A stretch of DNA of 64,000 bases from the NCBI GenBank assembly GCA_963693365.1, contig CAVNZM010000008.1:5642001-5706000 (forward strand), in the 5' to 3' direction. The translations under genes were made by a program, and so were the position numbers. Source of the stretch: Amoebidium appalachense. Its lineage: Eukaryota; Ichthyosporea. Shown here in pieces: positions 1 through 31,211 of this stretch. The notes beneath the pieces are model-generated. The model was not told where the DNA came from, did not search any database, and saw only the letters and a program-made list of their open reading frames with translations. Numbering within the stretch: the stretch's first letter is position 1; each line of letters begins with the position of its first letter.

Positions 1-690
1 AAAAAAAAGAAAGAAAGGAGACGCCGCCTCAGTAGGTGGTAGCAGGTATAGGTACCTATTCAGACTAGCACTATCTTTACCATATCATCAATAAAAATAC
101 TACTACCATGACATACATATGCATGTTGTGCCTTGTTGCACGCTAAATGCAAAAACAAGAAAGAAAAAGAAAAGACAGCTCCGCTGAATATATTGGCAAG
201 TTATATATATCAAACTAGATCTACTTGAAGAACACTCACGACTCATATGGCCACACTAAGCATAAGCAAATCTGAAACACTATAAAAATCAAATCTTCTT
301 CAAAGGGTATATCACAACTTCTAGTGCCACTGTAAATTTCCACAAGAGTAAAATACCCGTATGCATATGCATGTGGTGTTACAGCAGGAAGGCATATATA
401 TACTGAAAGACTAAAATATGTAATACCAGGGAAAAAAGAGGAGGAGGAAGAAAAAGGATTCAAAGAAGAATACAGATAGTGGGTTATATGATGTGCTACG
501 GTAACAGTTGTTGAAAAGGATCTCCATCAAGAACAGACCGTGTGCATGCATGTGCCTGTAAAGAAACTGTGTAACACTACCCTTCACACAGGTCACCTAC
601 CAAATCACACGCACACGTGCACACACACACACACACCTACTTCACACACGCACTAACACACCACACACACGCCTTCAACACATCACACAC
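1..690. other. intergenic, no gene seen
   Basis: AT-rich sequence at the left edge, turning into CA-rich low complexity from about 616 to 720. This is the region downstream of the esterase gene on the minus strand. I see no convincing coding sequence or RNA gene. The open frames here are short and of biased composition. Confidence 0.6.
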
Positions 691-1309
691 CTATGCCACA
701 CACGTGTTGACACACTTCTTCAACTCATTCTTCTTCCTCAAAACCATGCTGGCGCTAGCGCTGAAGCAAACCTTTGCCTTTGTCTCCCCGACGCACTTCT
801 GGTTGTAGCCCGGCAGATCCGAAATCCCAAGAGTATCCTTCATCACGCGCTTTGCTAGAAACTTGTGGAATCGGGTGGTAGGGTGAAGACTGTCAAAGAA
901 GATGTATGTGTCTGGGTCGGTGCACACAGCCCCGTTTTGGTCCAGGCACGGCTTCTGCAAATCATTTGAAAAGTGTTGGTGGTGAGTGCGGGGTGTGTGT
1001 TAAAGACTGAGTAGGGAACCATCTCATGAGCATTTCTTTCATGTGGTCTTGCCTAAAGCAGGAGATAGCCATATATTGGTTCATGGGGGAAAGCGGATCA
1101 TAGTTTTGCTAAACGGCCAGATCATATTCTTTTACGCCACAATGATAATCATGCTCGATGATGTCGACTTATTAGACTTTAAAATGATATAGAGCATTAC
1201 TGAACACGGCTAAGTGACCCAACGGCTATTACTAAATATGGTAAAACTATATGCAACTGCGTCGGTGACCGTGCGCGCGCGCGCCTGTGTACGCATGTGT
1301 GCGTGTACG

Positions 1310-1350
<41 letters not shown>

Positions 1351-1883
1351 ATGGGAAGCGGCAGATGAGGGGGGAGCGAGGGAGGAAGGTTTTGAAACAC
1401 TCACCCCAGGGTTAGTGAATCCGTATTCAGGACTGCCAACCAAATCCTTGAAGATAGACACCATATCCACAAAGTAGAAATTGAAATTGGGATTAGCGTT
1501 CGCAATCTTGCCCCTAATCGACCCGATCGCGGTCTTGAGATCGTCACTGAATTTGTTTGTGATTGCGGAAATCGGCGCCCCGCCCTGGGAGGCCCCCAGG
1601 GGGGTGTCTCCGATCGGGGGGAGGCCAAAGACCATCACGTGACGTGCACCCGCAATCGCAAGGGTGGACACGATCATCTCCATCTGATGATAAGCAGCCA
1701 ATCAGAAAGGGCAATCCAAATAAAGAATCCTATATCATGGGACTTCGGGTTCGTCTCGAATTCTACCCACTGCCTTTATAAAAAGGACACTGAGCTCCCC
1801 CCTCCCCCCCCCCCTCCCTCCCCCTCGCGAAGATCAAACCAACTAAAAGAAAGGGGGAGGGGGGAGGTGGGGGGAGGAGAGGG

Positions 1884-1925
<42 letters not shown>

Positions 1926-2853
1926 GGACTGAAGGAGGGAGGGATTGAGAGGGAGAGGGGGAGGGGGGGAGAGAGAGGGGGGGGGGGGGGAGGGAGGGAG
2001 GAAGGAAGGGGGGGGGGGGGAGAGAGAGAGGGAGGGAGAGATAAAGAGAGAAATCAACTACGATCCCATCACACCACCCAAATGCGCCTAACACACATAT
2101 GTATACTTTCTCTTTTTCAGTTCCTCTTTTTCTCGGTCTCTCTTTCGCCTTCCCTCTACCCCCTCTTGCCCTCTTCCTACCCCCCCTCATTTTTTGTTCT
2201 TTTTGTTGTGGGCGGGAAGGGGGGAGGGGAGAGGGGGAGTAGAGGAAAGAGAAATCAGACGGAAGGGAGGAGGGGAGAGAGGGTAAGCAGCTAGGGTGGG
2301 CACGTGTATGTGCTTGTGTGGGTTTGTATGGCGTGTGTGTGCGCGTGTGGGTGTGTGCATGTGCATTTTTTTTTGTGGTGGTGGTGGTGGTGGTGGTGGG
2401 GGCGGGGGGTTTGAATGCGGAACACGGTATGAAGTACGCATACACGAAGGACACATGCAAAGGCAAACATTCAAGTATGCAACATCAGCCATGCGCACAG
2501 TATGCGTCATAAGCAGAGCCCATCCTCAGGGAGGGCCCTAGTCGTCAATTGCGTCTGAGTTTCGACCCCTTAGCCCGCGTATATACGACTCTCCGGGGGG
2601 GGGGGGGGGGGGGGGAGGGGGGCTTGTTGAGCAACAAAACAAGGAGGTGAATATACAACATGGAAGGCAAGCACAATAATTGTGCTTGTCAGGATTGGTG
2701 GGTGGATGGGTGCAACCGACAAAGAGAGTATATGGTATAGCACAGGCCCCGGAAGGGGGAGGGAGGGAGAGGGGGGGGGGGGGGGTGGGAGGGGGGGGGA
2801 GGGTTTGTGTCGATGTGTGTGGAGTCTACCGGTGATATGGCGAGTCTGCAATT

Positions 2854-2886
<33 letters not shown>

Positions 2887-3573
2887 AGAGTAGGCGGGAA
2901 TACTAGGAAGAGCGCTGGGGACACACAAGCACACGTATCGATGCTACACAGAAGACAAACACACCGCACACACAAACAGACACCCACAGGCCCAGACCCA
3001 GGCCCAGATCCCCCCCCCCCCACCCCCCCAACACACACACACACACGCACACATTTGGCCACACACCACACAACAGAAACGAACACAAAAACTGAAGTAC
3101 ACACAAAACACACACATCCACACACACAAACAGTCACACATATGTGCACTGTGACGAACACGCAACAGGGCCAACACACGACATGCCAGCGAACCATGCA
3201 CCCACACACATGCCGACCCCTCAACCCCCCCCCCCCCCCCCCCCCTCCCCGCCCGAACCCCCTGCCAACACACACACACACACACACCCAACCCCTCCCC
3301 ACCCCGATAACACACTATGCTACACATGCACACATGCATGCCAAGAAGTAGGGCCACAAATAGACACGCGCACACACACATGCGCACACAGGCATACATT
3401 AATGCACGCACTTACGCACGCGCAGACATCCAAGCATATACCCGCACACGCACAAAAGACGCTCAAAGTGAATCGAGGCACAGCTTATGTATTCATAACA
3501 CCTTTTACCTTTAACTTTAACTTGTAATTTATCAGTGCACGTGCATGTGAGACAAGATAATGTGTCTATGTAT

Positions 3574-3638
<65 letters not shown>

Positions 3639-6342
3639 CAAGCTAACAGTGAACATGCACTAAACTAGATTGAACAGATATCAAAAACAAATATGGGAAA
3701 CAGGCCTTCCTTCTCACTTTCAGTCCTTGTTTTAGCCCCTCATCCTCAAAAACACAAATAAAACTCTTACAAAAACAGAGAGAGAGGGGGGCAGAACGGA
3801 AGACAAAAGGTACCTTCTCAATAAGAGCTGTAGTGTTTGGTTTGAAGCCGGTGTTGACAAAATCATTCCCACCGACCCAAATGGCATAGAGACGGTCAGG
3901 AGACTCGGCTGGCGGGTGGTCGACAAGGGAGAGAAGCACCTGTGTGTGTGAGTGTGTGTGTGTGGGGGGGGGGGGGAGGAGGGGGGGGGGGGGGGAGAAG
4001 GGGGGGAGGCAGGGGGGAGGGGGGAGGGGGGAGGGGGAGGTGATGTATGCGTTAGAGGGTTGAAAATGTGGAGGAGACAACGAAGAGCAACAACAAAACG
4101 TCACAAAAGTGGGAAACCCAAAATCAAACCATTTAAGCGTGCAGGCAGAAGACACTTGAACAGAGCCCATCATCAGGGGTTCCTATGCCTCCACAAAAGC
4201 ATGGGTTTCGACTCTTTAACCTCTCGCGCGTGGTTCCCAATCCGGGTGATGGTGTGTGTGTGTGTGTTGGGGGGGGGGGGGGGGGGGGGAGGGGGGGGAG
4301 GGGGTGACGGTGGGTGATTGTGGGGCGGAGGTGAGGGGAAGGGAAGGTGTGCTGGTGGAAGTTGGTTGTGTGTGTGATGGTGTAAGTTGGTGATGTGTAC
4401 GTGCGTGTGTGTTGGTGTGTGTGTGTGTGTGTGTGTGTAAGCGCCAGTGAGTAGAGAGCAGAGACATATTAGAAAGTGTTTGTGCGCAGTCCAACAACTT
4501 TCATGAGGTTGTGCAAACCGAAATGCTCCGTGTAATAGCTTGATAATCTTCCCCCCCCCCCCCCCCCCCTTCAAACGCACACATACCCTTCTCTCTCACT
4601 CCGTATATGTGTGCATTCGCATATAAAAGTGTGAGTGAGTGAGTGTGTGTGCAATAGGCATGTATGTGTGTGCGTGTTGGGCAGTGTTCTGGCCTGTGCT
4701 CACAACAGATGTGAGCACGTGTGCAACGGTGTGTATGTATTGCTGCACGTCACACTGGTGCTTGCTCCTGCCTTTGACCACCCCCCGTTTTTGGATGTAC
4801 ATCTCTCTCTCTCTCTCTCTCTCTCTCTTGAGTCTCTCTCTCTGTTTCTGTGTGTGTGTGTGTGTGTGTGTGGGCGCGGGTGCGAACACCGTTGGTGCCC
4901 GGCGAACACACAAATGCACGAGTCTATGCATATGAGCGCCAAGCCATATCTTTGTTGTAAACGCATGCCGTGTGTGTGCGGGTGTTCGGGTGCATGTGTT
5001 GTGGTGCACTTGTGTCGCAGTCCCTTGGTGCAGTTTGTGCCTATCACTCACTCACATATGCCTCAGAGCGAATCTAAGAATACGCACAAGTACAAACAAA
5101 TACGTGCATCCCTGCTTGCCAGAATGTGCGCCATGTACAGGTGAAATCGTGTGAAGACGTGCCCGTGCGTTCTAGGACTTTTGTGGTTGCGTGTGGCGTC
5201 CCTAGTACTCGCGTACGTGATAGCAGGCATGCCCATGCCCATTTTGCATGTGTATGCATTTTTTTTTTGTGTGTGTGTGTGTGCGTGTGTTGTGCAAGCG
5301 TGTGTGTGTGTGTGTGTGTGTTCCTTATACATGAAAAGCCATGACACCTAAGCTTAGCATATATTTGTTCCATGTGCATCATCGGGTTGTGCCTAGGGAC
5401 ATGTGATGGGAATATTATTCGCAAGGCCACCGCAACGATTACTACCTGATCATACACTGACGGGACAGGGATGTTGATACCAACAACATTAGACTTGACC
5501 AGCGTATTATCGATCGTAGATCCCGCATAGGCCCATGTCGTGAGGGGGGTCTTCAGCGTCCCGGCCACAAATTCAGACCAAATCGGCCCGTTGCTGAGCC
5601 TGCCGTTGTGGTATGGGGGCGAGGGGGGAAACTGTTTTCCCGTAAGTTTGAACACGTTGCCGGTCTCAGAGAGCGAGTCACCATACACAAAAAGTTCAGA
5701 AAAGCATGTGGTGTTACTGGGACCAGTGGAGGATGGGGGTGTGCTGGGAGGAAGGGCCGCCGCTTGAGTCTGGGCCGGGGCAACAGGCGAAGTAGAAGTA
5801 TTTGCTTTGGGTGATGAGGTGGGGGCCATTCCACTAGCCGCACTAGGGGATGTAGCTGTGGCCGAGGGGGCCGCTTTAAGAGGGGTGGGGCCGGCGCCCT
5901 GCTGGAGGCTCCCTCCCGGACCCTGTCTGAAAAACTCATCCATCACTAGATGTTCCTCCGAAGGACCGTCCATCCTTGGCGCATCATCACTTGGCCCGCT
6001 TCGTAGTTTCGGCGTGTCATCCTCGTCATCTTCGGTGAATGGCTCCTCCTTCTCTTCATCATCGACCGGGAGATCATTGTTTGCAGCTTCGCCACCGCTT
6101 GGTTTTTCAGGTGCATCTCTGAAAAAGTCATTGACAGGGTCTGGTACGGCCGGGGCGGTCGCGGAAAGGGCCGCCGGGGGTTCCGCGGGGGCGGGGGCAG
6201 GGGCGGGGGCGGGGGGTTCCGAGGGGGTATCGTCAACGATGAAGTCTGCGCTTGGTGGGTAGGTCTGGCGCCTTTGGAGCGTGGAGTGGGCCTCAACAGC
6301 ACTGAGCGCCGCAAGGAGAGATGTGATGCATGCTATCCTCAT
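691..6342 (-). CDS. secreted GDSL/SGNH-family esterase/lipase, 4 exons
   Basis: Exons in transcript order: 6342-5446, 3939-3814, 1683-1405, 954-691. All joins are phase 0 with GT..AG ends; the product is 521 residues. It opens with a hydrophobic signal peptide (MRIACITSLLAALSAVEAHS). A long Pro/Ala/Ser and acidic linker follows to about residue 220. The SGNH hydrolase then begins with YGDSLSETGN (block I, nucleophile Ser) and GRLSNGPIWSEF. Exon 2 carries WVGGNDFV (block III Gly/Asn). Exon 3 has MVFGLPPIGDTP. Exon 4 has FFDSLHP (block V, catalytic Asp and His). All catalytic blocks are present, so it should be an active secreted ester hydrolase of the lipase/acyltransferase-like group. The substrate cannot be read from sequence. 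The linker and a Cys-containing tail are the variable parts. Confidence 0.9.
1315..1349. repeat. (GT)n in esterase intron 3
   Basis: Pure GT dinucleotide run, reading (CA)n on the sense strand, about 55 bp past the exon 3 donor. Confidence 0.95.
1798..2052. repeat. poly-C, (GA)n and poly-G low-complexity block
   Basis: In esterase intron 2: a C-rich tract, then (GA)n at 1888-1924, then G-rich sequence with interrupted poly-G. It is open in several frames only because it is repetitive; it is not a gene. Confidence 0.9.
2411..2572 (-). repeat. dispersed intronic repeat, copy A
   Basis: About 160 bp, nearly identical in inverted orientation to 11108-11266. On the plus strand it starts TTGAATGCGGAACACGGTAT, contains CAGAGCCCATCCTCAGGG and ends GAGTTTCGACCCC. 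It is in intron 2 of the esterase (minus strand), so the sense strand reads CCTGAGGATGGGCTCTG, as in every other copy. It is flanked by poly-G on both sides. Confidence 0.85.
3579..3638. repeat. (GT)n microsatellite
   Basis: About 60 bp of pure GT, in esterase intron 2. Confidence 0.95.
4041..4215 (-). repeat. dispersed intronic repeat, copy C
   Basis: Very similar, same orientation, to 34869-35029 in the GDI gene. It runs from TGATGTATGCGTTAGAGGGT through GGAGGAGACAACGAAGAGCA to CAGAGCCCATCATCAGGGG and CCTCCACAAAAG, then GTTTCGACTC. The last part is shared with the copy A/B subtype. It lies about 100 bp upstream of the 3' splice site of esterase exon 2. Confidence 0.85.
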
Positions 6343-7539
6343 TTTTGTCTTGTTTTGTGCGTCTGTGTGTGTGTTTACTCGAACGGCTGAAAGCAGAAAC
6401 CTATCCGCTTGGAAGCTATTCGGCAGGCTTGGTATTTTTAAGCCACTTTGATTTAATGGTCGTGTGTTATATTCTCTCCCTTACTTACAGCTTACACAAG
6501 TGGAGAAGAGTACAGACCATGAAAGATAAGTGGGGAACGAGGGCCGAGTCCGACCCAGTCCAGTTTCAAAACAAACAAAAAAACAGAAGACTGAATGGCC
6601 CACTTTATGCGGTGGTATGTGTTGGCATACCAAATGGTGAGTGTTGAGCCAATAGAAACGAAGAAATATATCACTTACAGGGCTTCAAAAGTTTGAATGG
6701 CTCAAAACCCCCCCGCCTTAGAAACAGTCTGTAGAACAATGCTTTATGTTACATCACCGCATTTTCCCACCGAAACACATAATCATTAAATTCAAAAAAG
6801 TTACTACAACTGGTTACGCAAATATAACAAACGAAAAACGTATGGCATCCAAGCCAAGTGAAGTATACTTATTAGTGTCAGCAGCACTGAATCATGAGGT
6901 ATTCCTGCAATATGATTGGACTGCTGGTCAATAAAATCTGAAAATTAAAAAAATTCATGACTCGTGAGTGACTCAGTCACTCAGAGTCCAAACATTCGGC
7001 GTCGAGCTTGTCCAGTTTCGCGAGTTTGTGGAAGCTTGCGCTGTCAACTCATACAATAGCGACTTATGTAAGGGCAGTTATAAAGTCAAACACGTACACC
7101 TGCTTGGTGCTTTATAGACGCTGCACTGGCTACACAATTCTTCAAGCTCTCGTTGTGTATGTAGTCACTGCTGAAGTACTTGCCGTGGGAGCCCGACACG
7201 CCCACTAACACAAAGGGCTTGGCGGGGAACAGAACAATGTGACAAGCTATAACATGTCAGCATGCTATAAGTTAGGTTGTCGTGGGAGCACAACTTTAGT
7301 AGACGCCGGTCTATGTTGTGGATGCACGTGGTGGGAAAGGGATGGAGAGTAAGAAGGAATTTTTTTACAAGGAGTGACCCAATCCACACGCATGCACCCA
7401 AGTGGAAAACCGTGCGTGAAGCGTATGCACATACAAGCACGTGCTCACAACAAGATCACCACGTGAAATCGTGCTGTGAGCACCATACCAGGAACACACA
7501 CGTGCATGAAAACTCCTGCGGACATAGACCTCAGCGCGC

Positions 7540-7547
7540 TGACGTCA
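7540..7547. promoter_or_regulatory. perfect CRE palindrome TGACGTCA
   Basis: Full cAMP-response-element-type octamer, 1.2 kb upstream of the esterase ATG and 3.4 kb upstream of the PDZD8-like ATG. A second one lies close to the subunit d start. At this distance it could be chance. Confidence 0.35.
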
Positions 7548-8622
7548 TCGGGGTTTTGAATAGCTAAGCGCACCGATCGAGAGAGAAAACGTAAAAAAGA
7601 TATCTTCGCTGCCAGTTTTTTTTTTTAACAAAAGCGTAGTCTTTTCTGCATAAAACGCAAGCAAACTCATACGTGCATAAGACTTTTGTTTCTGTTTATT
7701 TTTTGTTTTGTTTCCTTGACCGGTTTAGCCCAATGTAGCTAGGTAACCGTTGACACCATGCAGGAACACAGGACCTTCAATTGCACACTCCTATACAAGC
7801 ACTCCTCTCTGCCAACCCCGCCTCCCTTTTTTTTCGCAAGTAGTATCCACCCGACCCGCTGTCTCTAGGCTTTAACAGCGGCTTCTCTTACTCTGCGTTT
7901 CTTTTCTTTGTCTCTCTCTTTGGGCCCTCTTCCTTCCTCGGTTCTCCCTCCGGGCCCCGTCTCTCTCTCTCTCCTTCCCTCTTGTTTTTTTGTCCTACCT
8001 ACGTGTAGGGAAACAGGAAGGTTATGTCTCTGTTTATTTCGTTAGGGGCAGAGGGGAAGGAGCTGAAGAGGTACGTGCAGGGCCAACTTCAACAGTGCCA
8101 TCTTGGTCGAGACGGCCGTGGTGCATAGTCGAGAATTCGAAGGGGCATAGCCTGGGCCGTTAGACTAGCACGGAACTCCAATATTTCCTGATGGAGTGTT
8201 GAACGATCGGTATCGAGAAACAGTATGGTGCAGGAGAGATGCTTAGAGGAAGCAGACGAGCGGGCGTGTCCGGGACGGGGTATGGGGAGGGGGGGGGGGG
8301 GGGAGGAGGAGGGGGAAAGAGATCCAGGGAAACGAGAACCAGAGTTGGAATAGAGGAGAGGAGAAAGCAGGAAGAAAGCTCTCGAGCTTTAAGGACAGAC
8401 TAGAGCCTCTTGTGTGTTTTAGTTGTGACAGTGACAGAAACGAAATAGGTAAGAGTGATAAAAGGACACTGGAATCGGAGGGAGGGCAAGGCTACATGGG
8501 CTATAGGGAGGCCCTTGGAATGGGGGAAATGCTGAAACGGAGACCCAAAAGAGAGCCCCTGGCGGCTGCCTAGGGATAGGGACGAGCAGAGCACCCGCAC
8601 ACACGTGCACATGCATACCCAC

Positions 8623-8661
8623 CAAGGCCTCCTAAATTTCACTCCTATTTAGGAGGCCTTG
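8623..8661. repeat. perfect 15-bp inverted repeat (hairpin)
   Basis: CAAGGCCTCCTAAAT at 8623-8637 and its exact reverse complement at 8647-8661, with a 9-base loop. Similar ATACCCAC/CATACCCA sequence stands outside both arms. It stands just before a CA tract. It could be a foldback or MITE end, or a stable RNA hairpin if transcribed. Confidence 0.8.
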
Positions 8662-8753
8662 ATACCCACACACACACACACACACACACGCTTTGCGCGC
8701 GCACACACACACACACCTAGGCACACTGCAAACAGCAAGATCCAACGTCACAG

Positions 8754-8755
<2 letters not shown>

Positions 8756-8834
<79 letters not shown>

Positions 8835-8838
8835 CCCC

Positions 8839-8904
<66 letters not shown>

Positions 8905-8946
8905 CCCCCCCCCTTTTCTCTCTCTTTCTCTCTCTCTCTCTCTTAG

Positions 8947-9013
<67 letters not shown>

Positions 9014-9015
9014 CT
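8756..9015. repeat. (CT)n tract with a short (TG)n end
   Basis: Nearly continuous CT for about 220 bp with two C-rich interruptions, then TG. Open frames through it encode only Leu-Ser or Arg-Glu repeats and are artefacts. Confidence 0.95.
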
Positions 9016-9285
9016 GTGTGTGTGTGTTTGTGTGTGCAAGTGTGCACGCACAGTGTGTGAAACACTCACGCGATGAGCGTACGCGAAGAAAGCTAACGAA
9101 TACCGACCTGGAATGGCTTGTGTGCGTGTGTGTGTGGGGGGGGGGGGGAGGGGGGGGGGGGGGAGAGAGAAAGAGAGAGTGCCTCTTGAGAGAGCGAGAG
9201 AGCGCCTCGGACTGGTGAGAGAGAGATCGAGAGAATTTTGAGGAGAGAGATCTTCGGGGAGAGGTGGGGGGAGAGCTTGAGGGGG

Positions 9286-9289
<4 letters not shown>

Positions 9290-9323
<34 letters not shown>
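9290..9323. repeat. poly-G run
   Basis: Uninterrupted run of about 34 G. Similar runs are at about 9560-9580. Confidence 0.95.
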
Positions 9324-9325
<2 letters not shown>

Positions 9326-10914
9326 AGGAAAAAAGAGAGAGCGAGAGTAGGTGTGAGCCTTAGGGTATGGGGGGAAAGAGACATAAAAGAAGGGAGAGGC
9401 TCCGGAGAAAGCGAGGGGCATGGAGAGAGAGAGAGAGAGAGGAGGGGCTGAGGAGAGAGAGAGTGTGTGTGTGTGTGAGCGAGCGAGAGGGGGTCTCGCA
9501 ACAAGGGGGAGGGGGAGACAGTGGCGGCGGGTGAGGGGCGGGGGGGTGTGGTGGTGGTGGTGGGGGGGGGGGGGGGGGGGAAGGGGGGGCGGTAATCAGC
9601 GCCAGGGGAGAAAGGTGGCGGGGCAGGGACTTAGAATTATAACTAAAAAGGCGAAGCCGGACACCGAGAGGATGGCAAACGCAGAGTGCTGAGCAAAGTG
9701 TTATATTTCCATTGCTTCTATTAACGACACGGAGACTATAGAATAGGTTGTAGGTTACACGTTAGAACACATTGCTATCATCAATGAGCGAGGTCTTTAG
9801 AGACTCTCAATATGTGTACACTACCTATAGATCATAGTATTTGGCAGCGCCGAGTGAAACCTTTTTCTGTGCTTTATAAAAAGAATATACTACTGTCAGG
9901 CGCTTCCATTCGTTCCGTGTTGAGAGTGCGAGGAACGAGTGCCACCGTTGTACAGGCCGGGGGAGTCCTCCGGCGTTCTCATATGCATATATGAGCGGAA
10001 GCTTTTGCTATCCGAAACTAATTGCGCAATCAATCGATTAAAGCCGCGCTGAGGTCTATACACATCGTACACGTACACAAACTTGCCACACGTACACACT
10101 TGCACTCAAGCAAGCTACATAAAACAATGCGGTGCTGCCCGAGTTAATATTAGCCAAGCACGCAACCTAAGCATTTCGATTGCACGTGTTTTCGAGAACT
10201 ATGCACATGTGCGCATGTATGTGCCTGCCGTTGTGTTCATGTGCCCACGTATGTGCATTCCGTTGTGTTTACATAGGCCAATGCCATAATTTCATAGCGC
10301 CCGGCCCTATATACTTGACGTAAGTTATGATAGGGCACAGAGGGGGCCCTTCTGCGAGGCGAGGCAATTGCAAACGAAAAGGCTCCTCCGGCTTATAATA
10401 TTAGACTACAAGGAAAAATTGACATCCAATAAAAAGGGGCATTGTTATCTGTTCTGAATCTGTAACCAATCATCATCAAGATTAAGAGATTGCGTTTGCC
10501 TTATAAGTTACTTCGGCTCTGCCCGGAGGCTGACAGTGAGCCTGTCACCTTTCGTGACAATGAGACGCGTCTCGCAACAGACTGAGGAAAAGTGCGTGCG
10601 TGTGTTCAACGTTCGTGGGGAGGCCGTTGAACCATTTTCGAGACCAAGGAATGTGTGTGTGTAGTAGTGTGTGCATATTGCACGTCTTCTTGTACGCGTA
10701 TGTGTGCATGCACCTTTTTGTGAAAATAGAAAACCTGGCAGGTTTTTAGAGCAAATCTCCCTGGCCTGTTTTCCCGGTCTCCCTCCCCCCCGAGTCAGGA
10801 CACCTATCCTCTCCCACCACCACCACCATCGTGCACCCGCATATTTTTACCTTGACCAAGAGATAATGTTAGCCTTACAAACGTGAATGCATTAATCAAA
10901 ACTTGTGTAATAAC

Positions 10915-30473
<19,559 letters not shown>

Positions 30474-30799
30474 TATGGTGAAATAGTTGAAAAAAAGAAC
30501 AAAACCGGATGTTCTTCCCTTTTTTTCTTTCCTTTTTTTTTTTCTTTCTCTTTTTCTTCTTTTGCTTATTTTTCTTTGAGTTGCTTTTTCCTTCTTTGTT
30601 TACGTTTGTTTCATTTTTTTATTTTTTTTCTTTCTCTAGGCAACTTTCTTCTTCTTCTTCTTCCTTTCTCGTTTTTTCCCTGTTTGTTTTTACTTTTTTT
30701 TCCCCATCTTGCCATCCCTCTCCCGCTAATACTCCCCCCCCCCCCCCCCCCCCCCCCCCTACCCCCCTTCATCCTACATCCCTTCTGCTTACTTCCCTC

Positions 30800-30830
<31 letters not shown>

Positions 30831-31164
30831 GCAGTTTGAGGTACGTTAGCCCCTCACACCTTAATTCATTATCATTGATATATTCCCGTATTAGCACGGG
30901 TTCCCGCCCTGCACGATACGTATATATAAGGGCTACTAGAATTCCCTCGCACGCATATAAGATACTTAGACGCGATGTCATCTATACCGATTTCACCACT
31001 GAAACTCTCGCTTTCACGTATGGTTGGCCAATTACTATCATCAGGTCGTTCAAAAGTATGCTTCTCTTGTTGCTGTTGTTTTGTTCTTTCGTGCTATTGT
31101 TTCCCTCTCGACTTTCTACCAATCAATCTTATTTGATTTCTCACACGGCCCTTACTCCTCCCCC

Positions 31165-31211
<47 letters not shown>

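Larger units (their letters stand above)
6343..10914. other. intergenic region between divergent genes
   Basis: It separates the esterase start (minus) from the PDZD8-like start (plus), so it should hold both promoters. I see no convincing exon. From about 6.4 to 8.4 kb it is mostly unique AT-rich sequence with a CRE palindrome at 7540. From 8.6 to 9.6 kb it is dominated by (CT)n, (GA)n and poly-G. From 9.7 to 10.9 kb it is unique sequence. I could not define a TATA element or a start site. Confidence 0.6.

Noticed and set aside
1843-2466. 207-codon minus frame in esterase intron 2
   Set aside because: Low-complexity Pro/Ser/Thr from poly-C and GA repeats, inside a phase-checked intron.
5807-6262. 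151-codon plus frame
   Set aside because: Shadow of esterase exon 1, whose minus frame has a signal peptide and catalytic motifs.
8632-9504. 290-codon minus frame
   Set aside because: Pure product of (CT)n, (GT)n and poly-G; no unique coding segment.
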